From Oscillospiraceae bacterium (GTDB lineage: Bacteria > Bacillota > Clostridia > Oscillospirales > Ruminococcaceae), in NCBI GenBank assembly GCA_019420135.1, contig JAHZHS010000128.1, forward strand, positions 302 through 5,627: a stretch of DNA of 5,326 bases. Direction: 5' to 3'. Below the pieces are notes generated by a model. It ran no database searches. It saw only the letters and a program-made list of their open reading frames with translations, and was not told the DNA's origin. The position numbers and the translations under genes were made by a program. Of this stretch, positions 1 to 5,326 are shown in pieces. Every line of letters begins with the position of its first letter. The stretch's first letter is position 1.

Positions 1-36
1 GCAGCATGTGGAAGGTCTGCTTTAATCCCTGTGTCA

Positions 37-84
37 GGAATCCCCCGGTCGTTTCCCGGCCGGGGGATCCGCTGTTCCGGGAAA
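37..84. repeat. Overlapping GC-rich inverted repeats downstream of the operon terminator
   Basis: Two perfect inverted repeats interlock here. The first pairs 40-48 with 60-68 (ATCCCCCGG / CCGGGGGAT, 11-base loop) and can be extended by GG/CC (37-38 with 69-70) past one bulged A. The second pairs 52-59 with 77-84 (TTTCCCGG / CCGGGAAA). Because 52-59 lies in the loop of the first stem, and 60-68 lies in the spacer of the second, the two stems form a pseudoknot or compete. Neither strand shows a T tract after them, so they do not look like ordinary terminators. No gene is visible in 1-90. Function is unknown; they could be the edge of a dispersed intergenic repeat. Confidence 0.4.
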
Positions 85-90
85 TACCGC

Positions 91-136
91 AAAAACCCCG
101 AAGCGGGGCCGGAAATTCCGGCCCCGCTTCGGGGTT
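91..136 (-). terminator. Intrinsic terminator of the lipoprotein-GH3 operon
   Basis: A perfect 19-bp stem pairs 94-112 with 118-136, with a 5-base loop at 113-117 (AAATT on the plus strand). On the minus strand the stem is followed at once by TTTTT (95-91, partly overlapping the stem end). It starts 57 bases after the GH3 stop codon. The plus strand has only TTGTGT after the stem, so termination should act mainly on minus-strand transcripts, matching the direction of the upstream genes. Confidence 0.93.
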
Positions 137-192
137 GTGTAAGAAAAAGAAGAAGCAAGAAGATTGAGAAGACTTCTTCAGAGAATGGCGAA

Positions 193-3100
193 TCAGGCGT
201 TTTCTGCCTTGTTCTTGGCCTTTGCTTTCTTGCCGCTGCGGACGGCCATGACGATGCTGAGCACCGCCAGCAGGCCGAAGACCACATCGCAGACGATGAA
301 GGCGATCTGCCACCAGGTGATGACCTCGACCACGCGCATGTTGGGGCTGACGCCGTTCATGGCGTTGGAGTTGGCCACGGTGTACAGGATGCGGGCGGTG
401 GCGTTGCGCATGGCGCTGACGACGGTGGCGTCATCCTTGTACTCGCGCAGCTTGTCGGACCACTTGGTTGCATCGTTGCAGTCCCAGGCATCGCCGCCGG
501 CCAGAACGCCCTGGACCACATCCATGTAGCTGTTGGAGTTGGAGAAGTCGGTGACGGCAAAGCCTTCCATGCCCCACTCACCGCGGAGGATGTTGGTCAG
601 CAGGTTGTAGTCGCCGCCGGCCCAGACGCAGCCGATGCGGTTGAAGGAGGTCATGACGCAGTAGGCGTTGGCTTCCTCCACGGGGTACTCGAAGGCCTGG
701 AGGTAGATCTCACGGGCGGCCTGCTCGTTGGTCCAGACGCAGATGCCGTCGCGGGCGGTCTCCTGGTCGTTGAGGGCGAAGTGCTTCATGTAGACGTAGA
801 CGCCCTTGGACTGGATGCCGGTGACCTCAGCCGCGCAGGTCTTGCCGGAGATGAAGGGATCTTCGGAGTAGTACTCGAAGTTACGGCCGGAGTAGGGAGT
901 GCGGTGAATGTTGACGCCGGGTCCGTAGATGCCGGAGTAAGCCTTGCCGTTGGCCAGCAGGCAGTCATTGCCCATGCTGCGGCCCACCGCCTCGGCGATG
1001 GTGGGATCGAAGGTAGCCGCCAGCAGATCGGCGGAGGTGTAGCTGGTGGAGGAGGAACCGCCGGTCAGGGTAGCAGTGATGCCCTGGGGGCCGTTCTCAT
1101 CCTTGGTGACCGGCTTGTTGACGCTGGCCACAGGAGCGGTGCAGTGGTAGGCCTGGCCGATGAGTTTGCTCATCTCGGCAAAGGTGACCTGATCCAGCAG
1201 GTTGCTCCAGGTGTACTCGGTGTCGTCCACGGTGATGCTGCCGTCCATGGGCACGCCCACGAACTGCGCCAGATTCAGGGTGCCCTCAGCGCCCATGGTG
1301 GGCATTTCGGAGGAGAGGGCGGCATCCTCGGGGATGTTTTCCACAGTGGCCTTCAGGGCGGCGACCAGCTGATCGTTGGCCGGGATCTGAACGGCAGCGC
1401 TGTAAGAGGTGGCGGTGATCTGAGCCTGAGGCATGGTGCCGGCCCAGTTGCTGCGGCTGACGTAGACGATGTCGTTGGAGGTATCGTCATCCACCTTGTT
1501 CAGGTCGCCGTGGTCCAGCTGGTTGGTGATGGCTGCACCGGTCTCGGCGGTGGCATAGGTGGTGGTGTCCAGGGAAGCCTGGTTGTACTGGACGGCCAGG
1601 GCAGCGTTGCCGGCGGCGGTCATGCGGGCGGTGTCCACAGTGCCGTTGGCGGTGTCGCCCAGGGCGGCCTTGGCGGCCAGGATGTTGTTCAGAGCCTCAT
1701 GGGCGCCGTTGCCGGCGGCAAAGTAGTAGTTGCCGGCATCCACGATGTAGGTCTTGGCACCGTTGGCATCGTAGGAGCGCATCTCGCTCTTGTCCACGGT
1801 GACGGTGGCGGTGACGGTCTGGCCGGCGGGAACGCTGACCTTGGTGTAGCCCACCAGCTCGACGGAAGCTTTCTCCACGCCGTTCTGACGGTCATAGTCG
1901 GTGTAGGGGGACTGCATGTAGATCTGCACCGTCTCGGCGCCGTCCACGGCACCGGTGTTGGTGACATCCACGTTGAAGGTGAAGCTGTCGCCGTTGTCCT
2001 CCATGGTCATGGGGCCGTAGGAGAAGGTGGTGTAGGACAGGCCGTAGCCGAAGGGATAGGCCACGGTGGAGGCGTAGTCATAGTCGCCCACGTTGGCGTT
2101 GCCCAGGACGTAGTCCTCGTAGCGGGTCTCGTAGTAGCGGTAGCCGACATAGATGCCTTCCTGGTAGGCAACGTAGTACTCGTTGTTGCTGCCTGCGAAT
2201 GCCAGGCCGGCCTCCGCCGCATTGGTGTAGGAGGTGGCATGGGCGTTCTGGATGGCGGGAGAGGTCAGGTTGTCGTAGCAGTAGGTATCCACCAGCTTGC
2301 CGCTGGGATTGACGGCGCCCTTGAGCAGGTCGCCGATGGCGTTGATGCCGGTCTGGCCGACCTCACCCACCCACAGGCAGGCGTCGATGCTGTAATCGGT
2401 GCCGCAGATGGCGGGGTTGAGGAAGTCCAGCTCGATGGGGTTGGTGGCGTTGAGCAGGACAACGATCTTCTGGATCTGGCCGGCGGCCTTGAGCTCTGCC
2501 AGCTTGGCCAGCAGATCCCGCTCCTCGGTGGTGAGGGAGAGGATGTTGCCGTCGCCGTCGCCGGAGTTGTACCAGGGCAGGTCGGCGCCCTCACCGCAGA
2601 TACGGCCGAAGACCACGATGGCGGCGTCGCCGTACTGGGAGACCGAGTTCCACTCGGTGTCGGTGTAGACGCTCTGGGGAACCTCATTGACGAGGAACTC
2701 GGCGTTGTTGAAGATGTAGTTGTTCAGCGAGCCGGAAGCGGTGGCCAGGCCGTAGCTGGAGCCTGCGCCGGTGGTGTAGAAGTCCCACATGGTGGGATTG
2801 ACCGAGAAGCCGTCAGCTTCCAGGGCATCCTTGAGCTTGGTGGCGTTGGAGGTATCCATGCCGCCGGAGCCGGTGCCGCCGTAGACGAAGTCGGCGGAGG
2901 TGGTGCCGAACAGGGTGATCTTGGCGCCCTCAGCCAGGGGCAGGGCGCTGTTGTTGTTGAGCAGCAGGGTGGCGCCGTTGGCCACAACGCTCTCGCAGAC
3001 CTGGGCGGCGTTGGCAGCCTGGTCCTCGCTGGAGGTGAAGTCGGCCTCAAAGTAGGTCTGGCCGGGATCGCCGATGGTCTTGGTGGACTCGGTTCCGAGG

Positions 3101-3234
3101 ACCATGTTGATGATGGAGGCATAGTTGTTGGCGATGGGGCCGCCGATCATAGTCACGGCGAACAGCACCACAAACACCACGCTCAGGATCTTCCACAGCA
3201 GGGAACCTTTTGCCTTGGCGTTTTTCTGTTTCAT
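193..3234 (-). CDS. Membrane-anchored GH3 beta-glycosidase with inverted domain order
   Basis: This 1013-aa protein is a family 3 glycoside hydrolase, probably removing beta-linked glucose or xylose from oligosaccharides outside the cell. Residues 1-10 are lysine-rich and 11-36 form an uncleaved signal-anchor helix. The usual GH3 C-terminal sandwich comes first (about 82-405, ending in PFGYGLSYTTFSY at 394-406). A FnIII-like domain follows (about 410-505), then an interdomain stretch (510-670), then the catalytic barrel (about 675-960). A second helix (973-998) and a Lys/Ala-rich tail end the protein. Barrel motifs seen are RTPYSGRNFEYYSEDP (778-793), KHFALNDQE (817-825) and GFAVTDF (891-897), giving D896 (codon 547-549) as the expected nucleophile. 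E215 in RICGEGAD is the likely acid/base by analogy with Thermotoga Bgl3B. The inverted order is known from Ruminococcus and Butyrivibrio GH3 enzymes. Oddities are N714 where GH3 usually has Asp, and AGGDAWDC (911-918) after the nucleophile. Family is certain; exact substrate is not. Confidence 0.95.
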   Translation of the reverse strand: MKQKNAKAKGSLLWKILSVVFVVLFAVTMIGGPIANNYASIINMVLGTESTKTIGDPGQTYFEADFTSSEDQAANAAQVCESVVANGATLLLNNNSALPLAEGAKITLFGTTSADFVYGGTGSGGMDTSNATKLKDALEADGFSVNPTMWDFYTTGAGSSYGLATASGSLNNYIFNNAEFLVNEVPQSVYTDTEWNSVSQYGDAAIVVFGRICGEGADLPWYNSGDGDGNILSLTTEERDLLAKLAELKAAGQIQKIVVLLNATNPIELDFLNPAICGTDYSIDACLWVGEVGQTGINAIGDLLKGAVNPSGKLVDTYCYDNLTSPAIQNAHATSYTNAAEAGLAFAGSNNEYYVAYQEGIYVGYRYYETRYEDYVLGNANVGDYDYASTVAYPFGYGLSYTTFSYGPMTMEDNGDSFTFNVDVTNTGAVDGAETVQIYMQSPYTDYDRQNGVEKASVELVGYTKVSVPAGQTVTATVTVDKSEMRSYDANGAKTYIVDAGNYYFAAGNGAHEALNNILAAKAALGDTANGTVDTARMTAAGNAALAVQYNQASLDTTTYATAETGAAITNQLDHGDLNKVDDDTSNDIVYVSRSNWAGTMPQAQITATSYSAAVQIPANDQLVAALKATVENIPEDAALSSEMPTMGAEGTLNLAQFVGVPMDGSITVDDTEYTWSNLLDQVTFAEMSKLIGQAYHCTAPVASVNKPVTKDENGPQGITATLTGGSSSTSYTSADLLAATFDPTIAEAVGRSMGNDCLLANGKAYSGIYGPGVNIHRTPYSGRNFEYYSEDPFISGKTCAAEVTGIQSKGVYVYMKHFALNDQETARDGICVWTNEQAAREIYLQAFEYPVEEANAYCVMTSFNRIGCVWAGGDYNLLTNILRGEWGMEGFAVTDFSNSNSYMDVVQGVLAGGDAWDCNDATKWSDKLREYKDDATVVSAMRNATARILYTVANSNAMNGVSPNMRVVEVITWWQIAFIVCDVVFGLLAVLSIVMAVRSGKKAKAKNKAENA

Positions 3235-3241
3235 AAAGATT

Positions 3242-3247
3242 CCTCTC
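3242..3247 (-). promoter_or_regulatory. Ribosome binding site of the GH3 gene
   Basis: The minus strand reads GAGAGG, then seven bases, then the ATG at 3234-3232. This fixes the start just before the lysine-rich N-terminus and signal-anchor helix. The site lies in the 45-base gap after the lipoprotein stop codon. That gap shows no terminator or promoter, which supports co-transcription. Confidence 0.8.
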
Positions 3248-3279
3248 TTGTTTGTTCAGTCAGACGGACCGGGTGCCGA

Positions 3280-3894
3280 TTATTCGTTGCCGGTGATGTC
3301 CAGGGTGTCCACAGACATCTCAACGATGCGGTAGGACAGGGTGGTGTCGTCGGGAGCCTTGGAGGGATCCTCAACGGTCATGGTGATCTCCTTGCCGTAC
3401 TTGGCCAGGAAGTCGGCGGAACCGTCCTCGCTGCCTGCGGGGAAAGCCACGGTGGTCATGGCGTCGGTCCAGTTGGCGGTATCCAGCATCATGTTGGTGG
3501 CGTAGCCGTTGCGGCCGTAAGCCTTGCCGTGCTGCTCGAAGTAGATGCGGGTGGGAACAGACAGGGTCACATCCACATGGTTGGCGTCGCCGTCGGCGGA
3601 AGCCTCAGAGGTGTAGGTGCCGCTGTAGATGATGGTCTTGTTGCCCTTGACGCCGGGGTCGGTGGTGCCGAAGATGTCGTTCTTGTAGTAGAGGTCGTAG
3701 GTGTTGTCGCTGTTGGTGACCAGCATGATGTCGTCGTTGGAGTACCAGCCGATGGCATCCAGGTAGCTGGCGTTGCTCAGCATGTAGGTGGCGCTGATCT
3801 CAGCGCTGCCGGAGCTGCAGCCGGTCATGGAGACAGCCATAACAGCCGCCAGAGCACCTGCGGCCACGGTCTTTGCAATATTGGTACGAGTCAT
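3280..3894 (-). CDS. Putative lipoprotein of unknown function, operon partner of the GH3 enzyme
   Basis: The chosen start gives a 204-aa protein; it has an AAGGAGG box eight bases upstream and a proper lipoprotein signal directly behind it. An upstream in-frame ATG at 3981 would add 29 residues, but these span the leader hairpin and RBS and do not resemble a signal, so I reject it. Residues 2-8 carry R3 and K8, 9-24 are hydrophobic and Ala-rich, and SMTGC ends at C26, the expected lipidated cysteine after signal peptidase II cleavage. The mature part (27-204) has no other cysteine. It is rich in Tyr, Asp, Thr and Ser with alternating patterns suggesting beta strands, for example 86-95 and 105-119, and contains no further membrane segment. 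I do not recognise the family. Position as first gene of the operon suggests a surface helper for the GH3 enzyme, such as glycan binding or complex assembly, but this is inference only. A cell-envelope role unrelated to sugars is also possible. Confidence 0.9.
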   Translation of the reverse strand: MTRTNIAKTVAAGALAAVMAVSMTGCSSGSAEISATYMLSNASYLDAIGWYSNDDIMLVTNSDNTYDLYYKNDIFGTTDPGVKGNKTIIYSGTYTSEASADGDANHVDVTLSVPTRIYFEQHGKAYGRNGYATNMMLDTANWTDAMTTVAFPAGSEDGSADFLAKYGKEITMTVEDPSKAPDDTTLSYRIVEMSVDTLDITGNE

Positions 3895-3903
3895 TGTTGT
3901 TTT

Positions 3904-3910
3904 CCTCCTT
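3904..3910 (-). promoter_or_regulatory. Ribosome binding site that decides the lipoprotein start
   Basis: The minus strand reads AAGGAGG, a near-perfect anti-16S match, followed by eight bases and ATG (3894-3892). It selects this start over the in-frame ATG at 3981. The site lies eight bases after the leader hairpin, so that hairpin leaves it exposed. Confidence 0.9.
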
Positions 3911-3918
3911 CTTTTTCC

Positions 3919-3941
3919 GGTTCCGCACCCTCTGCGGAACC
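3919..3941 (-). promoter_or_regulatory. Leader hairpin upstream of the lipoprotein RBS
   Basis: A perfect 9-bp stem (GGTTCCGCA / TGCGGAACC) closes a 5-base loop, read as GAGGG on the minus strand. No T tract follows; GGAAAAAG and then the RBS do, so it is not a terminator. If the promoter at 3953-3981 is correct, the hairpin sits within a few bases of the mRNA 5' end. That is the classic place for a stem that protects a transcript from 5'-end-dependent decay. It could instead be a DNA operator, since it is a symmetric site. Confidence 0.6.
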
Positions 3942-3951
3942 CCTGTGATCC

Positions 3952-3966
3952 CATTTTGTCAAAATG
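3952..3966. promoter_or_regulatory. Perfect 15-bp palindrome, candidate repressor operator
   Basis: CATTTTG-T-CAAAATG is a perfect 7-bp inverted repeat around a single central base. It stands out as AT-rich in a GC-rich genome and lies 58 bases upstream of the lipoprotein start codon. It covers the proposed -10 element, so a bound protein would block RNA polymerase. Size and symmetry suit a dimeric helix-turn-helix regulator. The sequence is not a convincing CcpA cre site, because the central CG is missing. No regulator gene is present in the window. Confidence 0.5.
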
Positions 3967-3981
3967 CACAGTTTTCTTCAA
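3953..3981 (-). promoter_or_regulatory. Candidate sigma-A promoter of the lipoprotein-GH3 operon
   Basis: The minus strand carries TTGAAG (3981-3976; four of six matches to TTGACA), a 17-base spacer, and CAAAAT (3958-3953; four of six matches to TATAAT). Transcription would start near 3946, giving a leader of about 50 bases that opens almost directly with the 3919-3941 hairpin. Each box is only fair; spacing and position are good. The TTGACA at 3962-3957 is a perfect -35 box by sequence, but no -10 follows it at a workable distance. Confidence 0.35.
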
Positions 3982-4173
3982 CGGATACCGCGTAACCCCC
4001 GGTTTTCACATCGTCTTTTGGATTTTTTCATCGTAACCGGGCGCCTCCCGGGGTATTCCGGGCCTTCCGGATGCCCAAAAGAGAGCTTTTTACCCCTGGC
4101 GCACCGCGCCTTTCTCCGCGCCCAAGAGCCGCTATTTTCTGCGTTTCACCGCATTTTATCCGCATTATCATGC
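3967..4173. other. Non-coding stretch between kinase terminator and operon promoter
   Basis: No convincing gene is seen in this middle part of the 377-base gap (3895-4271). Short open frames cross it but lack a ribosome binding site or run into the terminator. Small features are an imperfect direct repeat at 4150-4169 (CGCATTTTATC then CGCATTATC on the plus strand), which on the minus strand gives two -10-like boxes, GATAAT and TAAAAT, without a matching -35. A loose repeat of ACGATG followed by an A run also occurs on the minus strand at about 4010 and 4032. These could belong to a second upstream promoter or a regulator site, but none is strong. Confidence 0.4.
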
Positions 4174-4214
4174 AAAAAGCAGCCCTCCCGGAAGAGGCCC
4201 GGGAGGGCTGCTTT
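4174..4214 (-). terminator. Intrinsic terminator of the sensor kinase gene
   Basis: A perfect 16-bp stem pairs 4176-4191 with 4199-4214 around a 7-base loop (4192-4198). On the minus strand it leads into TTTTT (4178-4174). It lies 57 bases after the kinase stop codon. It separates the kinase from the lipoprotein-GH3 operon and argues that the two are transcribed independently. On the plus strand the stem is followed by GCTATTTTGC, a weaker tract. Confidence 0.92.
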
Positions 4215-4221
4215 GCTATTT

Positions 4222-4250
4222 TGCACAAATTTTACACTTGTATTTGTGCA
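4222..4250. repeat. AT-rich inverted repeat between kinase stop and terminator
   Basis: TGCACAAAT (4222-4230) and ATTTGTGCA (4242-4250) form a perfect 9-bp inverted repeat with an 11-base spacer. It begins 21 bases after the kinase stop codon and ends 7 bases before the terminator stem, so the kinase mRNA would end in two hairpins in series. It has no U tract of its own. It may be a 3'-end stabilising or processing structure, or a protein-binding site; the sequence does not decide. Confidence 0.5.
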
Positions 4251-4271
4251 TATTGACTGTTTCGTGGTGGA

Positions 4272-5326
4272 TTATTTTGTTTCCGGCGGTTCGGGGGCAA
4301 AGAGCAGCAGATCCAGAGAGAAGACGCCGTCCTTCTGGCCGGCGGAGAGGGTGCCGCCGTATTTCTGGACGATGCGTTCCATGCTGCGCATGCCGAAGCC
4401 GTGGTAGCGGGGGTCCCGCCCGCTGCGGGGCAGGCCGTCCGCAAAGGTGAGCTGCCCCTCAAAAGGGTTTTCCACATGGACGCTGACCATATTGCCCTCC
4501 CGGGATGCGGTGAGGGAGATGAACTTTTTCCGGCCGGCAGGCAGGCGTTCCACCGCCTCCACGGCGTTGTCCAGGGCGTTGCCGAAGAGGGTGTACAGGT
4601 CCAGCTCCTCCACAAAATCCAGGTCGGGGCCGTGGACCAGGCTGGTCAGCTCGATGCCCCGGCCCTGGCAGAGGGCCCGGCGCTCGGTGAGCAGCACGTC
4701 CAGGGCGGCGTTGCCGGTGTGGATGTAGACGTCGTACTGCTGGACGCCCTGTTCCAGCTTTTCCATCTGCCCCGAGGGGATCTGGCCGTGAAAACTGCGC
4801 AGCAAAGCCTTGAGGTCGTGGTATTTCTCGTTGACCAGCTCCATGCTGCTCTTGCCTGCCTCGTACTGGGCGCGCTGGGTTTTCAGGATGCGGCGCATCT
4901 CGTCCACATCGTGGGAGAGGCGGGCCTGCTCCATGACGCCGAACTGCAGAATCAGGATGAAGACGCCGGTGAGCATGGAGTAGAGGCTTTCGGACAGGAC
5001 GGCCACCTCATTGCGGCCGGGGTTGTCCTGGGTCAGGCGGGCCATGCCGATGCACAGCAGCATGATCCCGAAAGAAAAGACCGCCTTGAGTTTGTTGTCG
5101 AAGTTTTCGTTGCGGCGGCGGGTGAAGGGCCGGAAAGCACAGAACAGCACCGCAAAGGTCCCGCCGTAGCAGAGCAGGTCCACCGCCAGAATGCCTGCCG
5201 GGTCCCCGGCCAGCCGTGCCATGGGCGGGAGGAGCTTGACCAGCGTTTTGAAGCTGCCGGCGATGTCCTGGGAAATGTAGCCCGAGGAGGCCACGAACAG
5301 GGCCGACCAGAAGGTCGCCGTTGAGA
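4272..5326 (-). CDS. GHKL-type sensor histidine kinase, N-terminus outside the window
   Basis: The reading frame is open to the window edge, so the start is missing. A GTG at 5294-5292 is in frame, but the codons before it continue a hydrophobic stretch (FWSALFV), so it is probably internal. Numbering from that GTG, membrane helices are seen at about 34-56, 70-87 and 97-120, then a likely coiled coil (121-157). The phospho-acceptor is probably H159 in KYHDLKALL (codon 4818-4820). The ATPase domain shows an N-box, LFGNALDNAVEA (236-247), a VENPF segment (274-278) where classical kinases carry the DxGxG box, and a glycine motif HGFGMRSMERI (298-308). This layout matches AgrC-like kinases of the HATPase_c_5 type, which autophosphorylate on His and usually pass phosphate to a LytTR-type response regulator, often sensing peptides. 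The regulator is expected next door but is not in the window. The signal is unknown. Its own terminator separates it from the downstream operon. Confidence 0.92.
   Translation of the reverse strand, partial: STATFWSALFVASSGYISQDIAGSFKTLVKLLPPMARLAGDPAGILAVDLLCYGGTFAVLFCAFRPFTRRRNENFDNKLKAVFSFGIMLLCIGMARLTQDNPGRNEVAVLSESLYSMLTGVFILILQFGVMEQARLSHDVDEMRRILKTQRAQYEAGKSSMELVNEKYHDLKALLRSFHGQIPSGQMEKLEQGVQQYDVYIHTGNAALDVLLTERRALCQGRGIELTSLVHGPDLDFVEELDLYTLFGNALDNAVEAVERLPAGRKKFISLTASREGNMVSVHVENPFEGQLTFADGLPRSGRDPRYHGFGMRSMERIVQKYGGTLSAGQKDGVFSLDLLLFAPEPPETK

Noticed and set aside
165..180. A near-palindrome (TGAGAAGACTTCTTCA) just after the GH3 stop codon
   Set aside because: It has an internal mismatch pair and lies in a purine-rich low-complexity tract before a clear terminator. 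There is no sign of separate function.
31..3948. A 1305-codon open frame on the plus strand, antisense to both the GH3 and lipoprotein genes
   Set aside because: Its translation is a monotonous mix of Gly, Val, Ala, Asp and His with no domain. It runs through the operon terminator, the intergenic gap and the leader hairpin. It is a by-product of GC-rich codon use in the real minus-strand genes, whose GH3 motifs and signal sequences are unmistakable.
3957..3962. A perfect TTGACA as -35 box on the minus strand
   Set aside because: At 15-19 bases downstream there is only the GC-rich hairpin (TTCCGC) and no -10-like hexamer. The TTGACA is better explained as part of the 15-bp palindrome.
3895..3981. 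A 29-residue N-terminal extension of the lipoprotein from the ATG at 3981
   Set aside because: The extension would cover the hairpin and the strong RBS, and would put an unrelated charged stretch before a proper lipoprotein signal. The ATG at 3894 has ideal RBS spacing.
4021..4080. Several short CCGGG/CCCGG pairings
   Set aside because: The stems are only about 5 bp and overlap in many ways, as expected by chance in GC-rich DNA.
4028..4228. A 66-codon minus-strand open frame in the intergenic region
   Set aside because: It starts upstream of the kinase terminator and translates straight through its stem. It lacks an RBS and has a random, Arg-rich composition.
4401..5324. A 307-codon open frame on the plus strand opposite the kinase gene
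   Set aside because: It has the same antisense composition bias and no recognisable domain or RBS, while the minus strand encodes clear kinase motifs in the same place.

Overview
The window reads as chromosomal DNA of a GC-rich (about 60% by eye) anaerobic gut Firmicute. Oscillospiraceae of the Faecalibacterium/Subdoligranulum/Gemmiger type is my best guess. This rests on Gram-positive AGGAGG-type ribosome binding sites, an alanine-rich lipoprotein signal, a membrane-anchored GH3 glycosidase with inverted domain order, and an AgrC-like GHKL sensor kinase. No database search was possible, so the taxon is an inference.

All three genes lie on the minus strand, so transcription runs from high to low coordinates. 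At 4272-5326 is the 3' part of a sensor histidine kinase whose N-terminus lies beyond the window. It ends with an AT-rich inverted repeat (4222-4250) and a strong intrinsic terminator (4174-4214). A 377-base non-coding stretch (3895-4271) follows. In its promoter-proximal part I see a plausible promoter (3953-3981), a perfect 15-bp palindrome over the -10 element (3952-3966), a 5'-leader hairpin (3919-3941) and a strong RBS.

A two-gene operon comes next. The first gene is a 204-aa lipoprotein of unknown function (3280-3894). After 45 bases comes a 1013-aa GH3 beta-glycosidase (193-3234) with a transmembrane helix at each end, so the catalytic part should sit outside the cell as one large loop held at both ends. 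A very stable terminator with a 19-bp stem and T5 tract (91-136) closes the operon. Positions 1-90 hold only overlapping GC-rich inverted repeats and no gene.

The likely joint role of the operon is surface breakdown of beta-linked glucosides, xylosides or oligosaccharides by a membrane-tethered enzyme, with a co-expressed lipoprotein on the same membrane face. The kinase is a separate transcription unit and no functional link to the operon is visible. I see no CRISPR array, mobile element, tRNA or rRNA. The most interesting points are the permuted, doubly anchored GH3 with unusual active-site residues, the unknown lipoprotein partner, and the palindrome/hairpin control region.
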